Below, piece after piece: positions 34,707 through 45,725 of a stretch of DNA of 64,000 bases. Origin of the DNA: Megaleporinus macrocephalus (lineage: Eukaryota; Chordata; Actinopteri; Characiformes; Anostomidae); assembly GCA_021613375.1 (NCBI GenBank), contig CM038705.1, positions 4,501,364 through 4,565,363 on the forward strand, given 5' to 3'. Made by a program: the position numbers and the translations under genes. The number at the start of each line of letters is the position of its first letter. The stretch's first letter is position 1. The notes beneath the pieces were generated by a model, which saw only the letters and a program-made list of their open reading frames with translations, was not told the origin of the DNA and searched no databases.

Positions 34707-36000
34707 ATGCTGGTGGTGTGATGCTATCTACCGCAAGGCTGGCTTTCCATGTCCTGACAGAACAAACACGTGGGGGCTCACAGCTCCCCACCTCACTGAT
34801 AAGATTTCAACACTGTGGTAACGGGAAAGAAAAACTATGCTTTCTCCAAGCGGCCCTGTGGCGTGGTGAAAACTACCCCCCCCCCACCCCCCCACCCCCC
34901 CTTTTTACCCCAGATCTATAACAAAACAGCCCGAATCTGCTTAGTATCCAAAGTTTGCTGCCTCAGTTTTTAAGCAGCTTAAGAGTTAACTGGTGGGGTA
35001 TAAGCCTCCATTACTCACGGGCTGTATTAACCTCACACTATCACATTAACCCATCAGCTTTAAAGGGGAAGTCCACCAACTTTTTCAAATTCACAGTGGA
35101 AAGTCACAGTGTAGATAAACAGGAAGGTCATCACTTATATCGATATGACAACAGGCTATTCATATGGCTGCACCTTTAAGACTGACCGATATAGCCTATG
35201 TTAACGAGCTTGGCTCTAACTGTTGGATGTACAGTGAGCCGGTTCACACCAAACCACTTTGAAAAAAATTTTTTTTTGTCAATTAGGTGGAGCTGCCCTT
35301 TTTTTTAGTGTGCGTGATGCTTTTCAGTTTCGAGTTGTCGTGTGCTGCAGTGGTAGCTGCTGTTTACCCAGCCTGCTATCTCTGTCAGCGCGTACCCTCA
35401 GCTGGGTCCTGCCCACTGGACGATGTTGGAGATAAGAAATTCTTCTGCCCCGGCTCAGAAACACTGGTAACCCAGTTTTAGGTCTCCTTATCTGCTCCGA
35501 CAACCTACACGGCCTCTGTTGGAGGAACGACTGAGTGGAAAGTCAGTCAACAGGACATTATTTGCTTGTCACTGTGGATACCGTCAGCACTTAAAGGGCC
35601 TGTGTGCTTCTTTTTTCATGTGCTTAACCGGTCAATCATTTGGAACGCGAGCTCTCTTTATTCCTTACAATGTTTTTGTTACTGCACCTTTAAGACAGAC
35701 ACATGCAAACAAGCTCCGTTCTGCTCGACTGCAGCTCATTCAGAAAGCAGTCCCGGCTTAAATACTCCTCGTAACGTTGGTGTGATTGGACGGAGCTCAA
35801 GTATGTAAATGACATCAGAGAATTTGGAGTGTATCGCTTTTGTGATGTCATAAAAAGCAGCACATTACATAGACCCGCCTACACCTGGCCATTCGTGCCA
35901 AATCAAAGAGAAGCGTTTGAGCCTGGACTGAATTTTAGAGCTGGCTCATTTATATATATATATATGCACAGTAACAAAAAATAGCCGGCTTGATTATAAA
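34707..36000. other. single-copy sequence with short repeats
   Basis: Holds a C-tract (34876-34901), a (TA)n of about 8 units near 35950, and phrases such as TTTTGTGATGTCATAAAAAG (about 35839) that recur near 41180. Small + frames at 34955-35808 match no family I recognise. Confidence 0.5.
34876..34901 (-). other. C-run, G-quadruplex-capable on the minus strand
   Basis: C10-A-C7-A-C7 on the + strand. The complement has three long G runs that could supply four G-tracts for a quadruplex. Confidence 0.7.
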
Positions 36001-36800
36001 GGGCTAAGAGAGTTATGGGAAATAGAATAGTCATGGAGTAATGAATGATGAGTGTTTTAAGTTAAAATGAAGAGAAAAGAAAAAGCGTGTTGAAAGGGGG
36101 GATGAAATGCATGAAAACCACTAGGTATGGGCCCTTTAATGCATTAAAGCTGAATTAGTCTTCATTAATTGTGTATGGGAAATAGCTGTGTGGAAATTAA
36201 TTATGGGTTTATGTTTGTTAAGAAAAAAAGAAAAAGCACAAAATGTTATAAATTAATTAATGAAAATGAATGAAAAACACTGGATATGAGCCCTTTAATG
36301 CATTAAAACCTAAATACGCTCAAAAAGGGTCATGCAGAAATCAGTGTTTTGGTTTAAAAGAAAGAAAGAAAGAGAAGAAAAAGCACTAAATGTTATAAGT
36401 GAACCTGTAAGGGGGGGGGAAATGGGTATGGGCCCTTTAATACACTAAAGCCTGAATAGTCCTGGAAAATTATGGAAAATTAACTGAAACGTAGGAATGA
36501 ATTGTGAGTGTTTTTGTTAAGAAAAAAAAAGAAAAAGCACAAAATGTTATAAATGGACCTCGGGGGGACAAAATACGATACATAATTGAAAAAACATGGG
36601 GTATGGGCCCTTTAATGCATTAAAACCTAAGTCTCAATGAATTTTATATGGAAAATGGCCATGTGTAAATGAATGATGAGTGTTTTGGGTTGATAAAAGA
36701 AAAGAAAAAGCACACAAATGCTATAGATTGACCTCTGTGAATGAAAAAAAAAACCCACTGGGTATGTGCCCTTTAATGCATTAAAGAGCCTGTACTGACT
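36001..36800. repeat. degenerate repeat, about 150-170 bp
   Basis: GGTATGGGCCCTTTAATGCA-type segments recur near 36126, 36285, 36426, 36601 and 36761. Each is preceded by AAAAAAAGAAAAAGCACA and ATGTTATAA phrases. Homopurine runs differ in length between copies. Confidence 0.85.
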
Positions 36801-37955
36801 GTGTATGAGGTTAATGCTGCGTTAAGATCATAGGACTCTTAACTTTAATGATGTTATTTTTTCTTATCTCCGCTCGTGCTCTTTCATAGCCATCAACGGT
36901 AGCATACAGTATCTGTCCCATCATGCTAAGAGGGTGGGCTTTGGTCCAGAGAGATAGACGGACCCCTTACACAGTGCTGCACGGCCTCCGAGCTGGGTTA
37001 TGTGTCTGTTTTCTGTTGTGACTCGTCCGACTCGGCGCAGACATGCTAATTGAAAAATGTGCACAGATGATACCTGATTACATTCTGAGCGTCTGGTGTT
37101 TGTTTTCGTGCGCAAGTGGGCCGTGTCCGGGAACATCTCTCCGAGTAAGCCCACCAGCCGCTACAGCGCCGGAGCTGCTGAATGTGGAAGGACACAAGGC
37201 AGCGGCCTCTCTCCTCTCTCCTCTCTCCTCTCTCCTCTCTCCTCTCCCTCGCACGGCGGGGCAGACACGTTCGCTCCGGCCATCTGGTTCCCATTGTGAC
37301 CCCCGCTGAGCTCCTCGCGGCTTTAAGGGGAAGAGATTAAAACTGTCTACATGTTCATCCGTGGAGGTATTTTTATTTATTTATTTATTTTATTTTTTAA
37401 TGCTGCGGCTGTAACCCGGCCCCCCGCTGCACCTTCGTTAGCCCCTCTTGCGCTGATTGTAATTCCTGTTTGGTCGACCCTGACCTACAAAAGACAACGG
37501 CAAACAAAGACGGTGCTCCAGATTCAAGGCTGATCCCTAATCCGAGGAGGAGCGTCGGGCCGCTGGTGGCTTCTCTCCTTTTCAGTTAGCTCCGGGTCTA
37601 ATGTTACCCCAACATCAGGGGTCCATCTTTTTAACCCTTTGATGCACAGACTGGTCAGAAGGGAGCCCAGCTGGGATTTTATCTTCTATATATTTGCAAT
37701 AAGTTAGTTTCATCATTCAAGCTTCCAGGAATTCCTTAGTTTACTTGTTATTGATCATCACAAATCCTTATGTGTTCACTATGGAATTTAATGGGAACTG
37801 TTCATTCATTCAATAACATATTTACAAACACTGTTTTTGTTCATGAAGTAAATAAATAAGAATTAAAATAAAGATTTAAGATCAAAAACAAAATAAATCA
37901 ATACATCATTCAATACATCAAAGGGTTAAATGAACAATACCCTACATTTTCAATC
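36801..37955. other. single-copy sequence with a CT-rich tract
   Basis: A (CTCTCTC)n pyrimidine tract lies at 37205-37248 and a TTTAT run near 37370-37396. Overlapping open frames at 36921-37309 run through the CT tract and are not supported as genes. Confidence 0.5.
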
Positions 37956-40210
37956 AGACAGTCAGTTTGAGTGTTTGTATATAGAATGTTGAAGATGGTA
38001 AACTAGTGCAAAACCTAAAAATAATGGGTTTTCTTTGGGGACTACTTTTCACCTCATAACACCCTTCATATATCCTTCCACTAACAACGTATTTTAAGGT
38101 CAAGTTGTTCACCAAACTATCATAAAACAGCCTCTCAGACATCAGACAGTATATTAACAACTATGTAGTGTAATAATAACTTTCTATGTGGGAGCTTTTA
38201 GAGGTGGGTGTCCGGTTCCATTCACCACCACTATGAAGAGAAACCACTGATCTTAAGTGAATTCCTCCTTTAATAATGTTACCTTAAAATCAGGGGTCCT
38301 TCTTTAAAAGGCCAATACCTTTTTTTCAATCAGGCGGTCAGTTTGAGTGTTTGTATGTGGAACGTTGATGATGGTAAAATAGTGCAAAACCTGCCAATAA
38401 TGGATTTTCTTTGGGGACTACTTTTCATCTCACAATGCCCTGCATGTATCCCTCCACTAAGAATGGATTTTAAGGCAGAGACGTTCACAAATGTATCATA
38501 AAGCATCGTCTCAGACGTCTGATAGTGTATTGATAACCACTTTTAGAGGTGGATGTCTGGTTCCATTCACCACCACTGTGAACAGTTCTGACTCTGATAT
38601 CTTTTAACATGAATGGCCTGCATGTATCCCTCCACCATTAATAGTTTTAAGGCCAAAATCTTTGCAAATGTACCATAAAGCCGCCTTTCAGACATCAGAC
38701 AGTATATTAATAACTATGTCATGTAATAATAACTTTCTATGTCGGAGCTTTTAGAGGAGGACGTCTGGTTCCATTCACCACCACTATGAAGAGAAACCAC
38801 TGATCTTAACTGAGTTCCCCCTTTAATATACGCCCCAGGTCTAATGTTACCTTAAAAGGCCACTACCCTACACTTTTCAATCAGACAGTCAGTTCGAGTG
38901 TTTGTTTATGGAACCTTGAAGATGGTAATATTGAAAATAGGCTGGAAATAGTAGGTTTTCTTTGGGGACTACTTTTCATCTCACAACGCCCTGCATGTAT
39001 CCCTCCACTAAGAATGGATTTTAAGGCCAAAATCTTTGCAAATGTATCATAAAGCAGCGTCTCAGACATTAGATATTGTATTGATAACCATTTCATGTAA
39101 TAATAACTTTCTATGTGGGAGCCTTTAGAGGTGGACGTCTGGTTCCATTCACCACCACTGTGAAGAGAAACAAGTCAACTTAACTGAATTCCCCCTTTAA
39201 TATACGCTCTGGGTCTAATGTTACCTTAATATCAGGGGTCCTTCTTTAAAGGGCCAATACTCTACATTTTTCAGTCGGGCAGTCAGTTTGAGTGTTTATA
39301 TGTGGAACGTGGAATTTTTTCTTTAGAATTTTTTCTTTGGGTACTACTTTTTGCCTCATAGCGCATGTCCTGCATTTATCCCTCCACCAAGGACATATTT
39401 TAAAGTCAAGATGTTCACCAAATTATCGTAAAGCAATGTCCCAGACATCAGGCAGTGTATTGATATCCACTTTTAGAGGTGGACGTCTGGTTCCATTTAA
39501 CACCACTGTCAACAGCTCTGACTCTGATATGTTTGAACATGACCAGCCTGCATGTATCCCTCCACCAAGAATGGATTTTAAGGCTGAGGTGTTCACTAAA
39601 CTATCATAAAACAACATCTCAGACATCTGACAGTGTATTGATAACCACTTTTAAAGGTGGACGTCTGGTTCCATTCACCACCACTGTGAACAGTTCTGAA
39701 GTTTCATGTGTCCCTCCACCGTGAATGGACTTTAAGGCCAAAATCTTTGTGAATCTATCAAAAAGTAGATCAGGCAGTGTATTACTAGCCACGTCATGTA
39801 ATAACTTTCTATGTGGGTGCTTTTAGAGGTGGACGTCTGGTTCCATTCACCACCAGTGTGAACAGTTCTGAGGTTTCATGTATCCCTCCACCGTGAATGG
39901 ACTTTAAGGCCAAAATCTTTGTGAATCTATCAAAAAGTAGATCAGGCAGTGTATTACTAGCCACGTCATGTAATAACTTTCTATGTGGGTGCTTTTAGAG
40001 GTGGACGTCTGGTTCCATTCACCACCAGTGTGAACAGTTCTGAGGTTTCATGTATCCCTCCACCGTGAATGGACTTTAAGGCCAAAATCTTTGTGAATCT
40101 ATCAAAAGGTAGATCAGGCAGTGTATTACTAGCCACGTCATGTAATAACTTTCTATGTGGGTGCTTTCAGAGCTGGACGTCTGGTTCCATTCACCACCAC
40201 TGTGACCACT
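37956..40210. repeat. 172-bp repeat family, diverged to homogeneous
   Basis: TTTTAGAGGTGGACGTCTGG and TTCCATTCACCACCACTGTG recur nine times between about 38197 and 40185. Spacing is irregular on the left. On the right, the segment TTCCATTCACC starts at 39669, 39841, 40013 and 40185: exactly 172 bp each time, with near-identical sequence. A lone copy lies at 48.2 kb. Open frames here are repeat-derived. Confidence 0.93.
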
Positions 40211-40880
40211 CATCTCAACTGTTGGCTTTAATTATAATTTTGGTAAATCACTGGAATTCCCCCTTTTTTTTAATATATGCCCCGCTGTTGACTTTAAAGG
40301 TTCTGAAGACGCTCCCACGGCCTGGCGGAGTGATTTAAGTTGCCTCGGTTTTGGTGCTTGGAGTCTCGAGGACTTGCGCGAAAGCCGCTGTTGTTGCAGC
40401 AAACACAGCAGGTCGCAACAATCGGCTGGGGGCCGTAAATCTCGGGGAATGAAACGAGTCCCTATCAGATTAGCCGCTCTCTCGAGTGTCCCGGAACGCG
40501 AGACGGACCAAAATAGATCCCCAGTGAAAGACGCAGGTGCTCGTCTCGAACAGCTGATTAGGAAAAGAAGGGAAAAGGTCCAGTTTTAGAGACCCCCGTG
40601 AGCAGCATGTGTCTCCGCGAGGCGCCAGGAAACATGCAGGAGCGGCATTAAAGGACTCTAACGGATGACCTGACGGATAGCGTACGTCTGTTCGGGCTTG
40701 TTTCAGTAGGATTTCAGCTGCTTAGCAAAACGACTATGACTAACGGAGCGCAGGGTTCAGGACGGATAAGGGAAAGTTGGGATTTGTGTAATTGTTGCAA
40801 TATATAAATTCCTTTTTGTGTAATTGGAGACGTGGGATCAGGGGCGCTGTTCAAATCAGGTTTATTCTGCTCGGGATCGT
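40211..40880. other. single-copy sequence
   Basis: G+C-richer near 40350-40620. The + frame at 40374-40589 is Arg/Ser-rich with no identifiable domain. No repeats. Confidence 0.5.
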
Positions 40881-40884
40881 CGCT

Positions 40885-41215
40885 TAAAGGGAACCTATCG
40901 TGGAAAATCAACCATATATCAACACTCCAATAAAAAAAAAATTAGAAGTATCTCCAAAATTGTAACTTTACAGGAGAGGCCAAAAACTGTCTTTACTTTC
41001 AATGTAAGTCAATGGAACCAGAATTTTTTCCAAGCTATTCTGGAGCATTTCTATTGGTCCATTCTTCGTGAAACTTTCCCAGGATATAAAGAACCGCTGT
41101 CGCGTTCAAACAGTGCAGAAACATAAAAATAATTTTTCTCTTGGACTGCGACAATATGTAAGGTTTTACATTGGCTGTTTTTGTGATGTCACAAAAAACA
41201 GCACATTTAAATAGA
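40885..41215 (+). mobile_element. dispersed TTTCAATG.. element, long copy
   Basis: TTAAAGGGAACCTATC, CTTTACAGGAGAGGCCAAAA, TTTCAATGTAAGTCAATGGA, GAGCATTTCTATTGGTCCAT and TTGTGATGTCACAAAAAACA. The outer phrases extend the element beyond other copies and also occur near 43830 (AAAGGGAACCTATTATGC), suggesting a longer parental element. Confidence 0.75.
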
Positions 41216-41640
41216 GTGTTATTGGTCGAAATGCTTATCCCTAAACTGTAGGCGTCAGGTCTCGGTGTTCCGAAGTGCTGCAGAAGGAGGAAAGGACGGC
41301 TGTGAAAACGTGAGGAGTGCAGGTGGTAGCGGGGAGCATGTGGGGGCCAGCTGGGCCGAGGCTTCACCAGGAGGCTGGAATCTGGAAGGTGGTGGAACTT
41401 TCAGTAGTGAAGGTTAACCAGTTGGTTTGAATGAGCTGGGCTGATGCATGTAAACAGTTCCTCCAGGGTTCTTTAGTGGTTCTATGTCACAACACAAACA
41501 CTCAGAGAACTGTTAGCTTGCTGAAACTTCTTTGCTGGGTGATGTGGTTCCTCAGGTTAGTGCAGAATGTGGTGTATGTGGTTCCATGTAGCACCAGGAA
41601 GCTCATGATTACGTCACTACAGCGATCATAACACTACCCA
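41216..41640. other. single-copy sequence
   Basis: No repeat and no recognised gene. It ends at the 15-bp array. Confidence 0.5.
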
Positions 41641-42365
41641 AACTTTACCAACTGTTTCAGTAGTGACTGTTTCAGTAGTCACTGTTTCAGTAGTAACTGT
41701 TTAAGTAGTGACTGTTTCAGTAGTGTCTGTTTCAGTAGTGACTGTTTCAGTAGTGTCTGTTTCAGTAGTGACTGTTTCAGTAGTGTCTGTTTCAGTAGTC
41801 ACTGTTTCAGTAGTCACTGTTTAAGTAGTGACTGTTTCAGTAGTGACTGTTTCAGTAGTGACTGTTTCAGTAGTGGTTGTTTCAGAAGTAACTGTTTCCG
41901 TAGTGACTGTTTCAGTAGTGACTGTTTCAGTAGTCACTGTTTCAGTAGAAACTGTTTAAGTAGTGACTGTTTCAGTAGTGTCTGTTTTAGTAGTGATTGT
42001 TTCAGAAGTAACTGTTTCCGTAGTGACTGTTTCAGTAGTGATTGTTTTAGTAGTCACTGTTTCAGAAGTGACTGTTTTCCGTAGTGAATGTTTCAGTAGT
42101 GACTGTTTTGGTTGTGACATTCAATAGTAACTCTTTCAGTAGTAACTGTTTCAGTAGTCACTGTTTCACTAGTGACTGTTTTGGTAGTGACTGTTTCAGT
42201 AGTGACTGTTTCACTAGTGACTGTTTTGGTAGTGACTGTTTCAGTAGTGACTGTTTTGGTAGTGACTGTTTCACTAGTGACTGTTTTGGTAGTGACTGTT
42301 TCAGTAGTGACTGTTTCACTAGTGACTGTTTTGGTAGTGACTGTTTCAGTAGTGACTGAAACAGT
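41641..42365. repeat. 15-bp minisatellite, about 48 units
   Basis: Unit ACTGTTTCAGTAGTG (15 bp). In the last 220 bp three unit types (TTTCACTAGTG, TTTTGGTAGTG, TTTCAGTAGTG) cycle in that order, making a 45-bp higher-order unit. Open frames on both strands arise from the 15-bp period. Confidence 0.97.
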
Positions 42366-42560
42366 GACACTTATCAGATAGTAATAGCTTATAAATGATG
42401 ATTTTGCATATTATTTGATTACTGTCTATATTAACATGTAGGGTTTAAATAGATCAGAAGATCTTTATACACGTAACTGTTTATTTTACTGTTGAGAAGG
42501 TTTCATGTCTGCGTTCATTAAGACCATTAAGCTGGATCATCTCTGCACGTTCTCCTGTCA
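42366..42560. other. AT-rich spacer
   Basis: Unique sequence between the 15-bp array and the G+C-rich block. Nothing recognisable. Confidence 0.5.
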
Positions 42561-43130
42561 CCTAAATAGTAGCAGGACGCGGTTCCGGCCCAGTTTAACC
42601 CCCGACTGGAGCCCGAGGCCTGTGCTCTCCTCTCTCTGGAGCAGGGCCAGAACCCGGCTGCCCTTTTGGCTTCCACTAGATTCCAGCGCCTTGATGCTGA
42701 CTTCCTTCACCTCCCCTCCGGCTTTGATGTGGGCGCCGAAGCCCGCGCACCTCTCCAGCGAGCCTCGTTGGCGCTGGCTCAGCTGGGAGTGGACATGTCA
42801 GCAGCCGGCCCGCAGAGAAATTCCTCCGCCTGTCCGGAGGTCTTAGAGGTCCGCTCGCCTTGTTTAAGTAGGTTACAGCGCTCAGGGTGTCGAATGGCTG
42901 CACAGTGCGCTTGGTGGTCTCGAACAGGACCTCGGTGCCCACTTTCACGGAGAGACGTGTGCAAACGCAGGCTGGGAGGATACGTTTCTTCCCAGAAGTC
43001 ACTCGGAAAAGTAGCTTTTGTGGCTCTTTGTTATCGAAGCCTTGCGAGCTGTCAGCGCCGCAGCAACAGTGTATTGTTTGAGGCTCGTCCTCGCAACACC
43101 TGCGCTGGAGGGAAGGAAGCCTCGCCAAGT
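42560..43130 (-). pseudogene. G+C-rich block with coding-like minus-strand segments, unidentified
   Basis: Two minus-strand stretches look protein-like with third positions mostly G or C. One (about 42850-43000) contains VKVGTEVLFETTKRTVQPF; the other (about 42555-42790) contains GFGAHIKAGGEVKEVSIKA and KGSRVLALLQREESTG. They lie in different frames, with a stop between them, so no single intact gene spans them. This could be a decayed intronless gene copy, an unrecognised exon pair, or simply a CpG-rich unique region. I do not recognise the family. Long overlapping frames on the + strand mirror the same composition and are less plausible. Confidence 0.3.
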
Positions 43131-43164
43131 CCATGCAGAAGTTACCTGACTGACTTTTCTGTTG

Positions 43165-43350
43165 ATTTTTTTTTTCTGTAATATTCAAACACAACCGCTG
43201 CTCTTTACATCCTGTGAAAGTTGCATGATGAATGGACCAATAGAACTGCTCCAAAACCCCCTGTAATGAAACCTCTTTACATTGACTTGCATTGAAAGTG
43301 AACAGAGTTTTTGGCCTCCCCTGTAAAGTTACTATATCTGATACAACCCA
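43165..43350 (-). mobile_element. dispersed TTTCAATG.. element, inverted copy
   Basis: AATATTCAAACACAACCGCT, ATGGACCAATAGAACTGCTC, CATTGACTTGCATTGAAAGT and TTTTTGGCCTCCCCTGTAAA are the reverse complement of the 40885-41215 copy. Confidence 0.78.
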
Positions 43351-44220
43351 ATGACCAATACGAGCTGCACTGTGTTTAGGATGCTTTGCTCCGTGGGCGA
43401 GTGGCAGGATGAGGCCGCTGGTCAGAGATCTGTGCTGTAAACATGACCATAGCAGACCATCAGGTGTCCGCCTCACTTTATCAGGTCAGGATGCGGTGAA
43501 GGCCGCGCTGCTATTTTTAGCGCTCACGTAACGGCCGGCCTGAGGGTTTTTGGGATTAGGCGTGTTTATGCCTTACGGCCTGGACGCGACTTCACATCCA
43601 CTCGGCTTGGTCAAGTGGATCAGTCACCTTCGCTAATCCCTGCGCTGCCCTTTTCGTGTCTTCCCAGAAAGCCGGTTAGGCAACGTGGCTGAGGGGTTTA
43701 TTTAAAACGCTGTACTCGAAATCTCCAGTTTAGTAATAATATTGTTACACTGGAGAACATCTAGTATCTTGCCAAGTGGGATTATCTCAGTATAGATAAT
43801 ATCTCTAGTGTGTGATATAAATAGATTAAAGGGAACCTATTATGCAGATTTACCGGCTGAGTCTTTAAGCTCCGCCTCCCAATGAGCCCAGTGTGCTCTG
43901 ATTGGTCAACCGTCAGAGTGGCATGCTACTAAAAGTTCCACGCCTACACCGCTGTGCCTGTTCTTATAGTGGTATTAGTTCTACCGTATCAGTTAGAGTC
44001 AGAGTCTGAAACCTGAAAGTCTGGAGCAGGACATCCAGAGTGGTCAGTTTTTACTGGTTTAGCTGTCTGTGTTTTGTGTAAGGAAGTGCCAAGCTTGCCA
44101 GTAGGTGGGCAATAAGGATTGTGTTACAAGATGATGTCATCTTGTAACAGAAAAAGGGCTGGAAATCCAACAAGAACACTCAGAGAATAAGAAAAAAACA
44201 GAAACGCTTTAATAGATTCT
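43351..44220. other. single-copy sequence with repeat fragments
   Basis: About 43825-43960 starts AAAGGGAACCTATTATGC and continues with CTCCGCCTCCCAATGAGCC and CTCTGATTGGTCAACCG. The opening phrase is shared with 40885 and the rest resembles a common fish repeat. Otherwise unique. No gene seen. Confidence 0.5.
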
Positions 44221-44224
44221 CTTT

Positions 44225-44330
44225 AACTTTAACGGAGGAAACCCACTCAAGCACGGAGAGAACATGCACACTCCACACAGAACAACCTGGACCGGGAATC
44301 CAGCCCAGATCATCTTACTGTGAGGAGACA
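44225..44330 (-). mobile_element. tRNA-derived SINE body, inverted, truncated
   Basis: Reverse complement of the body at 30910: GGAGGAAACCCACTCAAGCA, CATGCACACTCCACACAGAA, CGGGAATCCAGCCCAGATCA, CTGTGAGGAGACAGTGCTG. It stops at the GGGTTTCCTCC region, so the distal body is missing. Confidence 0.8.
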
Positions 44331-44953
44331 GTGCTGACCACTACACCACCATACTAACCACTACATCACCTTACTAACCACTACACCACCATACTAACCA
44401 CTACACCACCATACTAACCACTACACCACCATACTAACCACTACACCACCGTACTAACCACTACACCACCGTACTAACCACTACACCACCATACTAACCA
44501 CTACACCACCGTACTAACCACTACACCACCGTACTAACCACTACACCACCGTACTAACCACTACACCACCGTACTAACCACTACACCACCATACTAACCA
44601 CTACACCACCATACTAACCACTACACCACCGTACTAACCACTACACCACCATACTAACCACTACACCACCATACTAACCACTACATCACCATACTGACCA
44701 CTACACCACCATACTAACCACTACATCACCTTACTAACCACCACACCACCATATTAATCACTACACCACCATACTAACCACTACACCACCGTACTAACCA
44801 CTACACCACCATACTAACCACTACACCACCATACTAATCACTACACCACCATACTAACCACTACACCACCATACTAACCACTACACCACCATACTGACCA
44901 CTACACCACCATACTAACCACTACACCACCATACTAACCACTACACCACCATT
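44331..44953 (-). repeat. 20-bp A-box minisatellite, inverted (about 31 units)
   Basis: CACTACACCACCATACTAAC repeated; the complement is the same 20-bp unit as at 29577-30909, again adjoining the A-box end of a SINE body. ATA/GTA variants mirror those of the first locus. Confidence 0.97.
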
Positions 44954-45560
44954 ACAGCATTACAGCACATAATAACTTAATGTATAATGTATATAACCAG
45001 TATGTAGCATGGTGACCACAGTACCACTATTTTGTCCAGTGGTGTCCTGTGTTTTGTTCACTGGCCTTTAAGAAGTTGAAACAGTGTCTCACACTGTGGA
45101 ATGTGAGCACCGGGGCCACATAAAGGCTGACCCTGACCAGTCCCGCCCCCTCTAAGCCCACCCTGCCGTTTGAAGGCTTCCTCTGTGGAGTCGGAGTGGG
45201 AGAGGATTGAGAAACCTTTGTTGCCCTTCGCCGGGCCGAAGAAAAGGATGGTGGATGTAAATGGAGAGCAGGCCTCAATCCCCTGTGAGAACGATGTCCA
45301 AGGGACATGCTTAATCTGCCGGGCCATTGTACCGGGGACGCTCTCTATTACTCCAGCCAAAGATGCCGGCAGCTGCGCGCTGGCTCTATAGCGTCTCCCT
45401 ACTTCACAACTCTGAAGAGTCAGTGAAGTGGCCAAACTCCAGCCCACCCTGAGCCAATTAGACAGACAGCTTGTTTACATTAACATAGATTCATTTAGTA
45501 GACACTCTTATTCAGAGCAATGCAAACAATGGAAGCTAAATCAGAGCAAAGCCCGCAGGG
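44954..45560. other. single-copy segment
   Basis: A G+C-richer stretch (45100-45450) has overlapping open frames on both strands (45027-45447 minus, 45170-45391 plus) with no domain I recognise and no clear splice context. It could be a conserved noncoding element; this cannot be judged without alignment. Confidence 0.45.
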
Positions 45561-45564
45561 ACGT

Positions 45565-45725
45565 AGGGCTGGACGATATGAAAAAAAAGTATTGTGATGT
45601 TTGAAACCATGTTGTGTATCGATATGTAGTATGTAATGCCAAACATCACATATATAAAAAAGATTATTATATAATATTAATATTATATTGACATTAATAT
45701 TATATATTGTGAAATTATATTTACC
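45565..45725 (+). mobile_element. fish repeat beginning GGGCTGGACGATATG
   Basis: AGGGCTGGACGATATGAAAA, TATTGTGATGTTTGAAACCA and TGTATCGATATGTAG, followed by an AT-rich tract, resemble a common teleost interspersed repeat (GGGCTGGGCGATATG). Assignment is from memory. Confidence 0.55.
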
